From NCBI RefSeq assembly GCF_014200575.1, contig NZ_JACHBZ010000014.1, forward strand, positions 62,001-126,000: a DNA stretch of 64,000 bases. The letters are read 5' to 3'. The DNA is from Mucilaginibacter saanensis (GTDB taxonomy: Bacteria > Bacteroidota > Bacteroidia > Sphingobacteriales > Sphingobacteriaceae). The notes beneath the pieces are model-generated. The model was not told where the DNA came from. It saw nothing but the letters and a program-made list of their open reading frames with translations, and ran no database searches. The position numbers and the translations under genes are program-made. Positions 17,077 through 26,408 of this stretch are shown piece after piece (the first letter of the stretch is position 1; each line of letters opens with the position of its first letter).

Positions 17077-17792
17077 TGGCTTCCTGGAAAGTTATCATAT
17101 TATTTTTTAGCGCCTTTTGCGGCGGCACCTCTGTTTTTTTATTCAAGGGCGATAACCATAAAATGCTCAAGCTGGTATTGTCATTCAGCGGCGCCTATCT
17201 GTTTGCCATAACGGTACTGCATTTAATCCCCGACGCCTATCATGGCAATGATAATTGGGTTGGTGTTTTTATACTTGCCGGTTTTTTGTTTCAGATAGTG
17301 CTGGAGCAGTTTTCTGACGGTATTGAGCATGGGCACATGCACAAGCCCAAACATGACCTGGTGGTTTTTCCCCTGGGTATTATGGTGAGCCTTTGCCTGC
17401 ATGCTTTTTTAGAAGGTATGCCGCTGGCACAAGGCAATCAGGATCAATTGGTTTATGGTATTGCTCTGCATCATATACCTGCTGCATTTGCGCTGGCTAC
17501 CGTGTTATTAAGCAACAGGCAGAGTAAAAGAAATACCGTGTTGTTTGTTGCCTTATTTGCCATTATGGCCCCGGCGGGTTATTTTTTCAGCACAGCACTA
17601 AGCAACGGCGATATTGGCAATTTACAGCATTATTTTAACCGCATCATGGGCGTGGTTATTGGTATATTTTTACATATATCAACCACCATACTCTTTGAAT
17701 CAAGCGCCGATCATAAGTTCAACCTGCGCAAAATGATAGCTGTACTTTTAGGTGTGGCTATAGCGCTTGCAGGCTTTGTTGGGGAGCTTTAA
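17076..17792 (+). CDS. ZIP family metal transporter
   Basis: 238 residues, about eight hydrophobic segments. Metal-site motifs of ZIP proteins are visible: 'VLHLIPDAYHGND' in an early helix, 'CLHAFLEGMPLAQG' (usual H-x3-E-G) and 'IALHHIPAAFALATVL' (usual H-N-x-P-E-G with the glutamate replaced by Ala). A His-rich linker 'IEHGHMHKPKHD' sits between helices, as in zinc and iron ZIPs. It likely imports or exports a divalent metal across the inner membrane. It is coupled to the upstream PAP2 gene by a 1-nt overlap. Confidence 0.87.
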   Translation: MASWKVIILFFSAFCGGTSVFLFKGDNHKMLKLVLSFSGAYLFAITVLHLIPDAYHGNDNWVGVFILAGFLFQIVLEQFSDGIEHGHMHKPKHDLVVFPLGIMVSLCLHAFLEGMPLAQGNQDQLVYGIALHHIPAAFALATVLLSNRQSKRNTVLFVALFAIMAPAGYFFSTALSNGDIGNLQHYFNRIMGVVIGIFLHISTTILFESSADHKFNLRKMIAVLLGVAIALAGFVGEL

Positions 17793-17831
17793 TAAAACCC
17801 CCTGCAATTGGATTCTATTATGATTGACTGA

Positions 17832-18896
17832 TTAGTTGATGCTTTCTAACATTTTGATGTAGAGCTCAATACCTTCCCTTATTTCGTCTACATAAACAAA
17901 TTCATCGGCAGTGTGCGACCGTGCTGAATCACCGGGCCCTACCTTAACTGACGGGATATCAAGTAACGACTGATCAGAAGTAGTTGGTGAGCCATAAGTA
18001 ATTCGGCCCAAGGCAATACCGGCCTGTACAATAGGATGTTCTTTAGGGATTGATGAAGGTTTTAAACGGATAGAACGCGGATTAACATCGCAGCTTACAT
18101 GCTGGCGGATGATCTCCAACACCTCCTCGTTCCGGTAAGCATCGGTAACCCGCACATCAACAGTAAATGTACAGCTGGCAGGTACCACATTATGTTGCGA
18201 ACCGGCATTGATAATTGTTACCGACATTTTTATTGGCCCAAAAACCTCTGACTCTTTTGGAAACTTAAAGCTGCGGAACCATTCAATATCAGTTAAAGCT
18301 TTGTAAATGGCATTATCACCCTCTTCACGGGCGGCATGACCGGCGCGGCCATGTGCCACACAATCCAGTACCATCAAACCGCGTTCGGCAATAGCCAGCT
18401 GCATTAGCGTAGGCTCTCCTACTATACCAAATTCCAGTTTACCAAGTTCAGGAATAATTAACTCCAAACCGTTAACACCTGATATTTCCTCTTCGGCTGT
18501 GGTAGCCAGACAGAAGTTATATTTTAAGTTTTCTTTATCATGAAAATGCAAAAACACAGCGATCAATGATACCAGGCAACCGCCTGCATCATTACTACCC
18601 AGGCCATAAAGTTTGCCATCTTCAATTTTGGCATCATACGGGTCACGCGTGTAGCCTGAATTTGGCTTTACGGTGTCATGATGCGAGTTAAGTAAGATAG
18701 TAGGCTTATCAGCATCAAAATGCTTATTCCAGGCCCATATATTATTCATTTTGCGATGGGTTTTAACACCATGCTGTTGTAAAAGCTCGTTGATCAGATC
18801 GGCGGTACGGTCTTCTTCTTTACTAAAAGATTGTATAGATATTAACTGTTGCAGTAAAGTTACTGCCAGTTGAAATAAATTATTGCTATCAGCCAT
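17832..18896 (-). CDS. M20 family metallo-hydrolase (acetylornithine deacetylase-like)
   Basis: 354 residues. Zinc ligands of the M20 peptidase family are visible: 'LLNSHHDTVKP' (H-x-D), 'GLGSNDAGGC' (bridging Asp103), 'ATTAEEEISG' (catalytic and metal-binding Glu at ~135-137), and a late His in 'GDSARSHTADEFV'. The dimerisation domain lies between, around 'GRAGHAAREEGDNA'. This subtype in Bacteroidota usually acts in arginine biosynthesis, removing the acyl group from N-acyl-ornithine or citrulline. The exact substrate cannot be settled here, since no arg genes are nearby. Confidence 0.85.
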   Translation of the reverse strand: MADSNNLFQLAVTLLQQLISIQSFSKEEDRTADLINELLQQHGVKTHRKMNNIWAWNKHFDADKPTILLNSHHDTVKPNSGYTRDPYDAKIEDGKLYGLGSNDAGGCLVSLIAVFLHFHDKENLKYNFCLATTAEEEISGVNGLELIIPELGKLEFGIVGEPTLMQLAIAERGLMVLDCVAHGRAGHAAREEGDNAIYKALTDIEWFRSFKFPKESEVFGPIKMSVTIINAGSQHNVVPASCTFTVDVRVTDAYRNEEVLEIIRQHVSCDVNPRSIRLKPSSIPKEHPIVQAGIALGRITYGSPTTSDQSLLDIPSVKVGPGDSARSHTADEFVYVDEIREGIELYIKMLESIN

Positions 18897-18929
18897 ATAT
18901 ATCGTTTTTTACCCCGTGGGTAAGGCGGG

Positions 18930-18937
18930 CAAAATTA
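18930..18937 (-). promoter_or_regulatory. -7 promoter box of the M20 gene (TAATTTTG)
   Basis: The minus strand reads TAATTTTG, an exact TAnnTTTG match, 34 nt upstream of the ATG at 18896. A TTGAC lies 13 nt further upstream. Confidence 0.5.
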
Positions 18938-19034
18938 ATACTTTTTTCGTCAACTATATGCCAGACACAGGCAATGACAAATGAAATATGAATACCTGTT
19001 TGCTTATCAGCAACAAAAAAGAAGATGCTGCCAC

Positions 19035-20339
19035 CTACTTATCTTCCATTTTAGAGTGTTTACGGGTATCATTCATGGTGACATATAACACGAGCGACAA
19101 GGCAATACAAATGGTAACATACCAGTAAAACCATTGCTGATGATGTTCATTTTTAAACAGCAACGCAATATACTCGGCCGTGCCGCCAAACAGGGATACT
19201 GCTATAGCATAAGGAAAACCAACGCCAAGGGCACGTACATTAGCAGGAAAAAGCTCGGCCTTTACAACTGCGTTTATGGATGTGTATCCGCTAACTATTA
19301 CCAAAGCGCATAAGATTAACGCAAAAGCTACCCATACGTCCCTGGTTTCACTTAGGAGACTTAATATGGGTATGGTGGTCAGCATACCCAATACGCCAAA
19401 GCCGATAAGCAAAGGCTTACGGCCTATTTTATCTGACAACAGGCCAAATACCGGCTGTAACAACATAAATACCACCAATGTGAGTGTTGATATCAGCGTA
19501 GCGCTGCTTTTGCTAAAGCCGGAAGTGTTCACCAAAAACTTTTGCATATAGGTGGTAAACGTGTAAAAGGCAAGCGTTCCGCCGACAGTTAAGCCTATAA
19601 CCGTAAATACTGCTTTAGGGTGCTGGGCCAACGCCTTTAATGTACCACGGGTAGAATTGGTTTTGTGATTCTCTTTGTCAAAAGAAGCAGACTCTTGCAG
19701 GCTGCGTCTTAAATACATGGTGATAACCGCTAAAAAAGCACCTATACCAAAAGGAATGCGCCAACCCCAGTCATGTAATTGTTGCTCACTTAAAAATACA
19801 CGCTGCAATAAAACCAACACACCCAACGCCAATAATTGCCCCATAATAAGCGTTACGTACTGAAAACTGGAATAAAAACCACGATGCTTTTGGCCCGCCA
19901 TCTCGCTCAGATAAGTTGCACTGGTACCGTATTCACCGCCAACGCTTACGCCCTGTATAATTCGGGCAAGCACCAATAATATGGGTGCAGCCACACCAAT
20001 TGACTTATATCCCGGAGTTACGGCTATAATAAGCGAACCTACGCTCATTAATAACACTGACGTGGTTAAGGCAGTTTTACGGCCATGTTTATCGGCAAAA
20101 GTTCCCATGAGCCAGCCACCTATGGGGCGCATTAAAAATCCTATAGCAAAAATACCCGCTGTATTTAAAAGCTGTACGGTTTGATTATCTGAAGGAAAAA
20201 AGGCATCTGAAAAATAAAGCGAAAAAGCGGTGTAAACATACCAGTCATACCATTCAACGAGGTTGCCTAATGATCCCCCAATTATTGATTTAATGCGTCC
20301 TCCGGTTGTTGCAGGTATTACTTTGGCTTGGCTTATCAT
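19035..20339 (-). CDS. MFS transporter of the metabolite:H+ symporter type, KgtP-like
   Basis: 434 residues, 12 membrane helices. The sequence follows E. coli KgtP (alpha-ketoglutarate permease) closely: 'GSLGNLVEWYDWYVYTAFSLYF', 'GFLMRPIGGWL', 'ADKHGRKTALTTSVLLM' (the loop 2-3 signature), 'GLSVGGEYGTSATYLSEMA' (here QGVSVGGEYG) and 'YTFTTYMQKFLVNT'. It likely imports a dicarboxylate or keto acid with protons across the inner membrane. The gene is monocistronic. Specificity for alpha-ketoglutarate is an inference from similarity. Confidence 0.88.
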   Translation of the reverse strand: MISQAKVIPATTGGRIKSIIGGSLGNLVEWYDWYVYTAFSLYFSDAFFPSDNQTVQLLNTAGIFAIGFLMRPIGGWLMGTFADKHGRKTALTTSVLLMSVGSLIIAVTPGYKSIGVAAPILLVLARIIQGVSVGGEYGTSATYLSEMAGQKHRGFYSSFQYVTLIMGQLLALGVLVLLQRVFLSEQQLHDWGWRIPFGIGAFLAVITMYLRRSLQESASFDKENHKTNSTRGTLKALAQHPKAVFTVIGLTVGGTLAFYTFTTYMQKFLVNTSGFSKSSATLISTLTLVVFMLLQPVFGLLSDKIGRKPLLIGFGVLGMLTTIPILSLLSETRDVWVAFALILCALVIVSGYTSINAVVKAELFPANVRALGVGFPYAIAVSLFGGTAEYIALLFKNEHHQQWFYWYVTICIALSLVLYVTMNDTRKHSKMEDK

Positions 20340-20485
20340 AATAAGATTGGTGATGAATATGATTATAAATGTAAGATAATTTTAATTTAGGATGTTTATT
20401 ATAGCAACTACGGGCTGTAAATACCCCAAATTGCAATTATTAAAAAATCCATTTAAATCAACATTGAAAATACTTACCTTGTTTT

Positions 20486-21775
20486 ATGCTTTTTACTGAG
20501 GACTTTTTGCACTATGTATGGAAATTCAGGCTATTTGACCGTATTGGCTTACAAACAGACGATGGTGAAGAATTGGAAATTCTATCGGTAGGGATGCATA
20601 ATACCGATGCAGGCCCCGACTTTCATAACGCCCGCGTCAGGATAGGCGAAACTGTGTGGGCCGGTAACGTTGAGGTACATCTATCAGCCTCTGATTGGCA
20701 AAAACATGGCCACACTACCGATAATGCTTATGAAAATGTAATACTGCATGTAGTTTACCGCAACGACGTGCCACTTGTTTTGCCCAACGGCCGTAAAGTG
20801 CCCACATTACAGCTACATGATCGTGTTCCTGATGAACTTTATAATCGTTATCATCAAATGGTGTTCGGTAACCAAAGCATTATACCTTGCGAAAACAGTA
20901 TTGCCGCCATTGATGGTTTAATTATGCATAACTGGCTTACGCGCGTTTTGGTGGAACGTTTAGAAAAGCGCTCAACTGCAGTTATAGAAAGGGTTGCCCT
21001 TAACCGGGGCGATTGGGAGGAAACTTTTTATCAGTTTTTGGCTGCAAATTTCGGATTCAAAACCAATGCACTCCCGTTTGAGTTAATGGCAATGTCGCTG
21101 CCACAGCTTACCCTGGCTAAGCATAAAAATAACGCGATGCAGGTGGAGGCCATGATATTTGGACAGGCCGGGTTTCTGAATGATGACTTTCAGGATGAAT
21201 ACCCACTCAAACTGAAAAAAGAATATGACTTTTTACAAAAAAAGTATCAGCTTAAACCTATCGAAAAGCATTTGTGGAAGTTTATGCGTTTACGCCCCCA
21301 AAACTTCCCTACCGTAAGGCTGGCTCAATTTGCAGCCCTTATTGTACAATCCAATCATCTGTTTTCAAAAATACTGGAGATAAAAGATGTTAACGCCTTA
21401 CGCGCTTTGTTTACATCGGTAAAAGTGAATGACTACTGGACTGATCATTACCGTTTTGATGTGCTATCGTCAAAACCTGCTGCTAAAACATTAGGGGAAT
21501 CGTCCATTGATATATTACTGATAAATACACTGGCATTATTCTTGTTTAGTTATGGTAAGCAACACCAGCAACAGTATTACATAAGTCGCAGTTTAAAGTT
21601 ATTGGAAAATTTACCGGCAGAACACAACAATATTACTGAGGATTTTGTTACCTTAGGGCTGAAAATTAACAATGCATTCGAGTCGCAGGCACTGCTGGAG
21701 TTGAGAAATAATTATTGTAATTATAAGAAATGCCTGCAATGTGGCGTTGGTAATAAAATATTAAAACTGGGCTGA
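20486..21775 (+). CDS. DUF2851 family protein
   Basis: 429 residues. Family features are 'FLHYVWKFRLFD' at the start, 'LSVGMHNTDAGPDFHNARVRIG', 'WAGNVEVHLSASDWQKHGH' and 'YENVILHVVYRND', then 'NFGFKTNALPFELMA', and a final 'NYCNYKKCLQCGVGNKIL' with paired cysteines. DUF2851 is widespread in Bacteroidota and uncharacterised. The N-terminal half has a nuclease-like look (WxGxVExH...W..HgH) but no proven activity. The PspC-like gene begins 2 nt after the stop, and this gene pair is conserved in related bacteria. Confidence 0.88.
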   Translation: MLFTEDFLHYVWKFRLFDRIGLQTDDGEELEILSVGMHNTDAGPDFHNARVRIGETVWAGNVEVHLSASDWQKHGHTTDNAYENVILHVVYRNDVPLVLPNGRKVPTLQLHDRVPDELYNRYHQMVFGNQSIIPCENSIAAIDGLIMHNWLTRVLVERLEKRSTAVIERVALNRGDWEETFYQFLAANFGFKTNALPFELMAMSLPQLTLAKHKNNAMQVEAMIFGQAGFLNDDFQDEYPLKLKKEYDFLQKKYQLKPIEKHLWKFMRLRPQNFPTVRLAQFAALIVQSNHLFSKILEIKDVNALRALFTSVKVNDYWTDHYRFDVLSSKPAAKTLGESSIDILLINTLALFLFSYGKQHQQQYYISRSLKLLENLPAEHNNITEDFVTLGLKINNAFESQALLELRNNYCNYKKCLQCGVGNKILKLG

Positions 21776-21776
21776 C

Positions 21777-21998
21777 ATGATACAGAGAATACTTACTTTT
21801 TTTGAACGATACTCTTTTGGGGTATGTACCTATCTTGGCGAAAAATTTAATGTTTCCATCTCAAAAATCCGCTTATTTTTCATCTACTCTTCTTTTCTGG
21901 CAGTTGGTTTTCCGCTTATCTTTTATTTCTTTGCCGGCATTGTATTGGATATCCGCGCTTTTGTTAAGCGCCGCCATACCGGGGTTACGGATCTTTAG
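21777..21998 (+). CDS. PspC domain protein
   Basis: 73 residues. One compact PspC domain: an amphipathic start, 'GVCTYLGEKFNVSISKIRLFFIYSSF', and a hydrophobic helix 'LAVGFPLIFYFFAGIVLDI' with a basic tail. PspC proteins sit in the inner membrane and take part in envelope-stress responses in other bacteria. The gene starts right behind DUF2851 and is certainly cotranscribed with it. Confidence 0.82.
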   Translation: MIQRILTFFERYSFGVCTYLGEKFNVSISKIRLFFIYSSFLAVGFPLIFYFFAGIVLDIRAFVKRRHTGVTDL

Positions 21999-22024
21999 CA
22001 ACCGATCTTGACTGCCCCTAACCT

Positions 22025-22043
22025 ATCTGCTTTTAAAGCAGAT
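22025..22043. terminator. Perfect short palindrome between convergent genes
   Basis: ATCTGCTTT-T-AAAGCAGAT, nine paired bases on each side of one base. It lies between the convergent PspC and DUF1493-like genes and could help end both transcripts. The effective loop would be small and no long T tract follows. Confidence 0.35.
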
Positions 22044-22048
22044 CTATC

Positions 22049-22408
22049 TTACAACAACCTTCCGGTTTTTACGGCTTCCTGCAGGTTACGCACTTTAAAC
22101 TTAGGTTTATAGCAATATTGTGCCAGTTGTTTTACCCATATATTATTATAGTCAAACATCACTTTAATCATACGTACACGGGTTGAGCCCTTAGGGTAGC
22201 CGTACTTGTACCAGGTAAATTTAGATTGGTCTATTTTAAACTGATCGGCAAAATCAGCCAGGAAAAGATCAATCTCAATATCAAATATATCAAGGTCAAG
22301 ATCAATGCTGGTATCAAGGCTTAAACTGCCCGGATCAACACGATGCAGTTTATAGCGGTTGCAATAATCAACTATAAATTCTTTTAAGGGTGGCAGTATC
22401 TCTTCCAT
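22049..22408 (-). CDS. DUF1493-like (acyl-carrier-protein-like) protein
   Basis: 119 residues. The first ~65 residues fit the DUF1493 pattern, a helical domain distantly like acyl carrier proteins: 'LKEFIVDYCNRYKLHR', 'LSLDTSIDLDLDIFDIEIDLFLADFADQFKID'. The serine that would carry phosphopantetheine in a true ACP is not present in a DSL motif. The C-terminal half ('YKYGYPKGSTRVRMIKVMF') is basic. Function unknown; the gene is single. Confidence 0.6.
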   Translation of the reverse strand: MEEILPPLKEFIVDYCNRYKLHRVDPGSLSLDTSIDLDLDIFDIEIDLFLADFADQFKIDQSKFTWYKYGYPKGSTRVRMIKVMFDYNNIWVKQLAQYCYKPKFKVRNLQEAVKTGRLL

Positions 22409-22607
22409 TTAAACGAATGAAGTTTTGATCATTTTGTGTATATGACGCGGTTTTAAAAATTAGGTTGCATCTGTAGATACTTTATTTTCAAAAAAAAATT
22501 ACAATAAAAAACGAGTCATTATTAAAATGGTAATTGGTACTCCGCTTAAGCTTTATGCTGTATAATTAGCGCCGTATAGTTATTATTGCAGCTGTAAATA
22601 AAAGCAC

Positions 22608-23297
22608 ATGAAACTAAAAGTTATAGCTTTTGATGCTGACGATACCCTATGGGTTAATGAACCTTATTTTCAAAACACCGAAAAAAAGTTCTGCAGCCTT
22701 TTGGAAGACTTTTTACCGCAGCATAACATATCAAGCGAGCTTTTTAAAGTTGAGGTTACAAATCTCTCATTATACGGTTATGGCATTAAGGGTTATATAC
22801 TGAGCATGATAGAAGCCGCTTTAAAAATATCTGATAAAAAGATAGGAATTGAAGCTATTGAACTGATCCTGGAATATGGAAAAGAGATGCTCAACGAACC
22901 CATTGAGCTGCTGGAGGGAGTTGACGATGTACTGGCAACCTTAAAAAAACATTACCGGCTGGTGGTAGCAACCAAAGGCGATTTGCTTGACCAAGAACGG
23001 AAATTAAAAAAATCAGGGCTGTCGCATTACTTTCATCATATCGAGATCATGTCTGATAAGCGGGAAGAGGATTATATAAAGCTGATCAGGCACCTTGACA
23101 TCAACCCGGACGAGTTTTTAATGGTTGGCAACTCCCTAAAGTCGGATGTAATGCCGGTACTCAATATCGGCGGCCACGCCATTCATGTGCCTTTTCATAC
23201 CACTTGGGCCCATGAACATGTAGAAACCAATTTAACCCATGATAATTTTAAACAGGCTGATACACTTGGTGACATTTTGCCGTACATACTTGCATGA
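22608..23297 (+). CDS. HAD family hydrolase
   Basis: 229 residues. HAD motif I is 'AFDADDTLW' near the N-terminus (nucleophile and acid/base Asp), motif II is 'LVVATKGD', motif III is the lysine region around 'IMSDKREEDY', and motif IV is 'LMVGNSLKSDVMPVLNIGG'. A helical cap lies between motifs I and II, as in phosphoglycolate-phosphatase-like members. The substrate is unknown. Its stop codon overlaps the start of the CAT-like gene by 4 nt, so both are translated together. Confidence 0.87.
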   Translation: MKLKVIAFDADDTLWVNEPYFQNTEKKFCSLLEDFLPQHNISSELFKVEVTNLSLYGYGIKGYILSMIEAALKISDKKIGIEAIELILEYGKEMLNEPIELLEGVDDVLATLKKHYRLVVATKGDLLDQERKLKKSGLSHYFHHIEIMSDKREEDYIKLIRHLDINPDEFLMVGNSLKSDVMPVLNIGGHAIHVPFHTTWAHEHVETNLTHDNFKQADTLGDILPYILA

Positions 23298-23923
23298 AAC
23301 ACAAATTAAATATTGATGCCTGGGCTCGTAAAGAGCACTTTAACTTTTTTAAAAACTTTGAAGAGCCGTTTTTCGGCGTAGTAGTAAATATTGATTGTAC
23401 TATAGCCTATAATTTTTCCAGAGAAAACGGCTTACCATTTTTCTGGTATTACCTGCACAAGTCATTAACCGCGGCCAACACTTTAGAACCATTTAAATAT
23501 CGTATTGACGGAGATGATATATTAGTATATGACCAAATAAATGCGGGACCTACTATTGGACGCAGTAATGGCACTTTTGGTTTTTCGTACGTTTATTTCC
23601 ATGAATCTTTTCATGAATTTATGACCGGAGCACGAATTGAAATTGAAAGGGTAGAAAATAGCACAAACCTCTTTGCCCCTAATCCGGATACAGATATTAT
23701 TCATTATTCATCCCTGCCCTGGATAGATTTTACCAGTATATCACACGCACGCGGTTTTTCTTTCCCTGACAGCTGCCCCAAGATTTCATTTGGTAAAATG
23801 ACCGAAAGCAAGGGCAAAAGAAGCATGCCAGTATCCATACACGTACATCATGGCCTTATGGATGGTTTGCATGTTGGTCAGTATATTGACTGTTTTCAGA
23901 AGTTAATGAACAGTAATAATTAA
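23294..23923 (+). CDS. Chloramphenicol acetyltransferase-like (CatA-type) acyltransferase
   Basis: 209 residues, the usual length for the trimeric CAT family. The active-site motif HHxxxDG is present as 'HVHHGLMDGLHVGQY' (H186, D190). Other family marks are 'FGVVVNIDCTIAYNF', 'NFFYYLHKS' in the form 'FWYYLHKSLTAAN', and 'SLPWIDFTSISHA'. CAT enzymes transfer acetyl from acetyl-CoA to chloramphenicol, but many environmental homologues act on other acceptors, so resistance cannot be assumed. The gene is coupled to the upstream HAD gene by a 4-nt overlap, which points to a metabolic rather than a mobile-resistance context. Confidence 0.88.
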   Translation: MKHKLNIDAWARKEHFNFFKNFEEPFFGVVVNIDCTIAYNFSRENGLPFFWYYLHKSLTAANTLEPFKYRIDGDDILVYDQINAGPTIGRSNGTFGFSYVYFHESFHEFMTGARIEIERVENSTNLFAPNPDTDIIHYSSLPWIDFTSISHARGFSFPDSCPKISFGKMTESKGKRSMPVSIHVHHGLMDGLHVGQYIDCFQKLMNSNN

Positions 23924-24429
23924 ATAGTCTTTTCCATCACAATGAGCTCTATCAATTGTTTTGGATCGCCAAAGCGGCCGTTGCTGTGAAACGGCTGTAT
24001 TTCTCCTGTAAAAGTGTAACCACGGCGCTCATACCAGCTAATGAGCTCAGTTCGGGTGCGAATCACCGTCATGGTAATAGTATGGCAATTCAATTGTCTT
24101 GCTATTACCTCGGCTTGCTGCAGTAGTGCCCTTCCTACCCCTTTGCCCTGTAATACGGGTGCCACGCTGAACATACCGAGGTATAATTTAGGCCCCTTCA
24201 CTTCCAGGTAAACAGATCCGGTTATTTGTCCGCTTTCATCAGTATATTTTAATATGCTGATGGTTTCATCATGAAGATATTCCGTCAGCATCTCTTCGTC
24301 TATCCTTATCCCTTCAATCAGATCGGCCTCTGTTGTCCAGCCTTTTTTTGATTCCTCACCACGATACGCGCTGTTAATTAAGATATTTAATTCAGGTATA
24401 TCGGCAAGTGTAGCTTTAGTAATTGGCAT
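23920..24429 (-). CDS. GNAT family N-acetyltransferase
   Basis: 169 residues. The acetyl-CoA motif is 'MFSVAPVLQGKGVGRALLQQAEVIAR' (Q-G-K-G-V-G), followed by 'MTVIRTRTELISWYERRGYTFTGE', the usual C-terminal GNAT signature. The acceptor is unknown. It converges with the CAT-like gene and overlaps its stop by 4 nt. The cupin gene lies 23 nt upstream on the same strand, so these two probably form an operon. Confidence 0.87.
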   Translation of the reverse strand: MPITKATLADIPELNILINSAYRGEESKKGWTTEADLIEGIRIDEEMLTEYLHDETISILKYTDESGQITGSVYLEVKGPKLYLGMFSVAPVLQGKGVGRALLQQAEVIARQLNCHTITMTVIRTRTELISWYERRGYTFTGEIQPFHSNGRFGDPKQLIELIVMEKTI

Positions 24430-24452
24430 TTAAGTATTTAATAAAGAAGTTA

Positions 24453-24785
24453 TTATAACAATTTAAAATCCTGGCGTACCGGGTTAAAGATATCAATCAG
24501 CTTACAATCAGTAATAGCTCTGCCGCCATGAATAACATTGGGTGGTATAACCGCATAATTACCTTTATCAAGTAATTGTGTTACCCCATCAACAGTTAAC
24601 TCAAATGTGCCTTCAATAACAAATGCACATTGGTGGTTGATGTGCTGGTGCATATCAGATACGCAGCCCGCCTTTACTTCAATAAAGTTGATCGTGTTGT
24701 TTTCGGTATGTATTATTTTGGAGAAAAATCCGGGAGCGATCTCTTTGGTTTGGATATCTGAAAACTGATTAAAAACTTGGTTCAT
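24453..24785 (-). CDS. Small cupin domain protein
   Basis: 110 residues, one beta-barrel. Cupin motif 1 is 'AGCVSDMHQHINHQCAFVIEGTFELTVDG' (G-x5-H-x-H-x4-E variant with Q for E), and motif 2 is 'KGNYAVIPPNVIHGGRAI' (G-x5-P-x-x-x-H). Metal binding through the histidines is likely. The partner and function are unknown; it may sense or isomerise a small ligand. It lies just upstream of the GNAT gene. Confidence 0.83.
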   Translation of the reverse strand: MNQVFNQFSDIQTKEIAPGFFSKIIHTENNTINFIEVKAGCVSDMHQHINHQCAFVIEGTFELTVDGVTQLLDKGNYAVIPPNVIHGGRAITDCKLIDIFNPVRQDFKLL

Positions 24786-24839
24786 GATTGATTTTTTTAG
24801 TAATTAAAACCCTTCATTTCTGAAGCCGGTTACAGTTTT

Positions 24840-24847
24840 CAAATGTA
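24840..24847 (-). promoter_or_regulatory. -7 promoter box of the cupin/GNAT operon (TACATTTG)
   Basis: The minus strand reads TACATTTG, an exact TAnnTTTG match, 55 nt upstream of the cupin start. Confidence 0.5.
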
Positions 24848-24994
24848 AAATATTCATTTTACGCATTCTTGATTAATTTTATAATTAATCAAGAGATTTA
24901 TTATAATACTCTCTTCCTGTATAAAAATCTTTAGTACCTAAAACTAAGCCGTATATTTAGGGGTTAATGTAATTACTGATTTTTATACCGTGAT

Positions 24995-25894
24995 ATGGCC
25001 TTTATTGATTATTATAAAACACTGAGTTTAACCAAAACAGCTTCGGACAAGGATATCAAGAATGCTTACCGTAAGCTGGCTCGCAAATACCACCCCGATC
25101 TGAACCCTGATAATGCAGAAGCAAACAAGAGGTTTCAGGAGCTTAATGAAGCTAACGAGGTATTAAGCGATCCGGAAAAACGCAAAAAGTATGATAAATA
25201 TGGCGAAAACTGGCAACATGGTGAAGCTTATGAACAACAAGCCAGACAGCAGCAAAACCGGCCCGGCAACTACGGCGGCAACGGCGGATTTGGTGGCGGA
25301 TTCACTGATGCAGAAAGTTTTGGAGGAGGTGATTTTTCTGACTTTTTTAAATCAATGTTTGGAGGTGGCGGCAGCCGGCAAACCAAATATCGCGGTCAGG
25401 ATTATAATGCCGAATTACATTTAACCTTACTGGATACCGCCGAAACCCATAAACGTACCTTAACCGTTGGCGGCAAAAATATCCGTATCAACATACCGGC
25501 TGGTATAGAAAACGGACAAACCATCAAAATATCCGGACATGGCGGAGCGGGCGTAAATAATGGCCCCGCGGGCGATCTTTATATCAAGTTTTTTATAGCT
25601 AATGACACGCGTTTTAAACGCGATGGCAGCAATCTTTATACTAATTTAAAACTTGACCTTTATACCGCTGTGCTTGGCGGCGAAATTACTGCCGAAACAC
25701 TAACAGGCAAGGTTAAAGTGAAGATAAAACCCGAAACGCAGAATGGCACCAAAGTAAAGCTGAAAGGGAAAGGAATGCCGGTTTACAAAAAGGAAAATGA
25801 ATTTGGCGACTTGTATCTTACCTATGATGTACAAGTACCGGTAAATCTAACAGAAAAGCAAAAACAATTATTTGAGGAATTATCAAAATCCTGA
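24995..25894 (+). CDS. cbpA: J-domain co-chaperone, CbpA/DnaJ-like (class B)
   Basis: 299 residues. The J domain occupies residues ~4-70 with the HPD motif in 'LARKYHPDLNPDN'. A Gly/Phe-rich linker follows ('GGNGGFGGGFTDAESFGGGDFSDFF'), then two beta-sandwich client-binding domains ('ELHLTLLDTAETHKRTLTVGGKNIRINIPAGI'). The CXXCXGXG zinc repeats of DnaJ are absent, which makes it CbpA-like. It should stimulate DnaK and bind unfolded proteins. The cbpM-like regulator gene is 17 nt downstream, matching the cbpAM arrangement of other bacteria. Confidence 0.9.
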   Translation: MAFIDYYKTLSLTKTASDKDIKNAYRKLARKYHPDLNPDNAEANKRFQELNEANEVLSDPEKRKKYDKYGENWQHGEAYEQQARQQQNRPGNYGGNGGFGGGFTDAESFGGGDFSDFFKSMFGGGGSRQTKYRGQDYNAELHLTLLDTAETHKRTLTVGGKNIRINIPAGIENGQTIKISGHGGAGVNNGPAGDLYIKFFIANDTRFKRDGSNLYTNLKLDLYTAVLGGEITAETLTGKVKVKIKPETQNGTKVKLKGKGMPVYKKENEFGDLYLTYDVQVPVNLTEKQKQLFEELSKS

Positions 25895-25911
25895 TGTAAA
25901 TTTTAAAGGAT

Positions 25912-26211
25912 ATGAAAACAGCAAATTTAATAACCGCCAGTGATTTTTGTTTATATCACAATGTTGAGCATAACTTTATAAACCTGCTTCAGGAAGCTGG
26001 CTTAGTGGAGGTTTCCATTATTAACCAAACTATTTTTATACCCGAAAAAGAACTGCAAAAGCTCGAAAAATTAACTAACCTACATCAATTGGATATTAAT
26101 GTAGCCGGGATTGAGGCCATAACACACCTGTTAAATCAGGTTGAAAAAATACAGGAAGATATGCGCAGTTTACGTAACCGCTTAAGGCTATATGAAAATG
26201 AAACAGAGTAG
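25912..26211 (+). CDS. cbpM: Chaperone modulator CbpM-like protein
   Basis: 99 residues. It opens 'LITASDFCLYHNVEHNFINLLQEAGLVEV' and ends with a long helix 'VEKIQEDMRSLRNRLRLYENE', the MerR-like helical fold and coiled-coil tail of CbpM. In E. coli CbpM binds the J domain of CbpA and inhibits it. The immediate position behind the cbpA-like gene strongly supports the call. Confidence 0.87.
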   Translation: MKTANLITASDFCLYHNVEHNFINLLQEAGLVEVSIINQTIFIPEKELQKLEKLTNLHQLDINVAGIEAITHLLNQVEKIQEDMRSLRNRLRLYENETE

Positions 26212-26408
26212 CTCTCACTCGTAGACTACATCTCAAGACAAAGCCCCCCCTCCTTATATAACTGGCTCTGCGCAGTCATCAATCAACGTATAACACAGGC
26301 CGGCAACGCTAATCTTGCTATCGTGATTGATATACGAGTTAAACCTCAGGAAACATTTACAGTCCATACATAAAAAGAAACTGAGGTACTAACTTAAATT
26401 TTCGATTT

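Noticed and set aside
23294..23923. Reading the CAT-like gene as an acquired antibiotic resistance gene
   Set aside because: It is translationally coupled to a HAD gene with no mobile element nearby, so it looks like a chromosomal metabolic acyltransferase.
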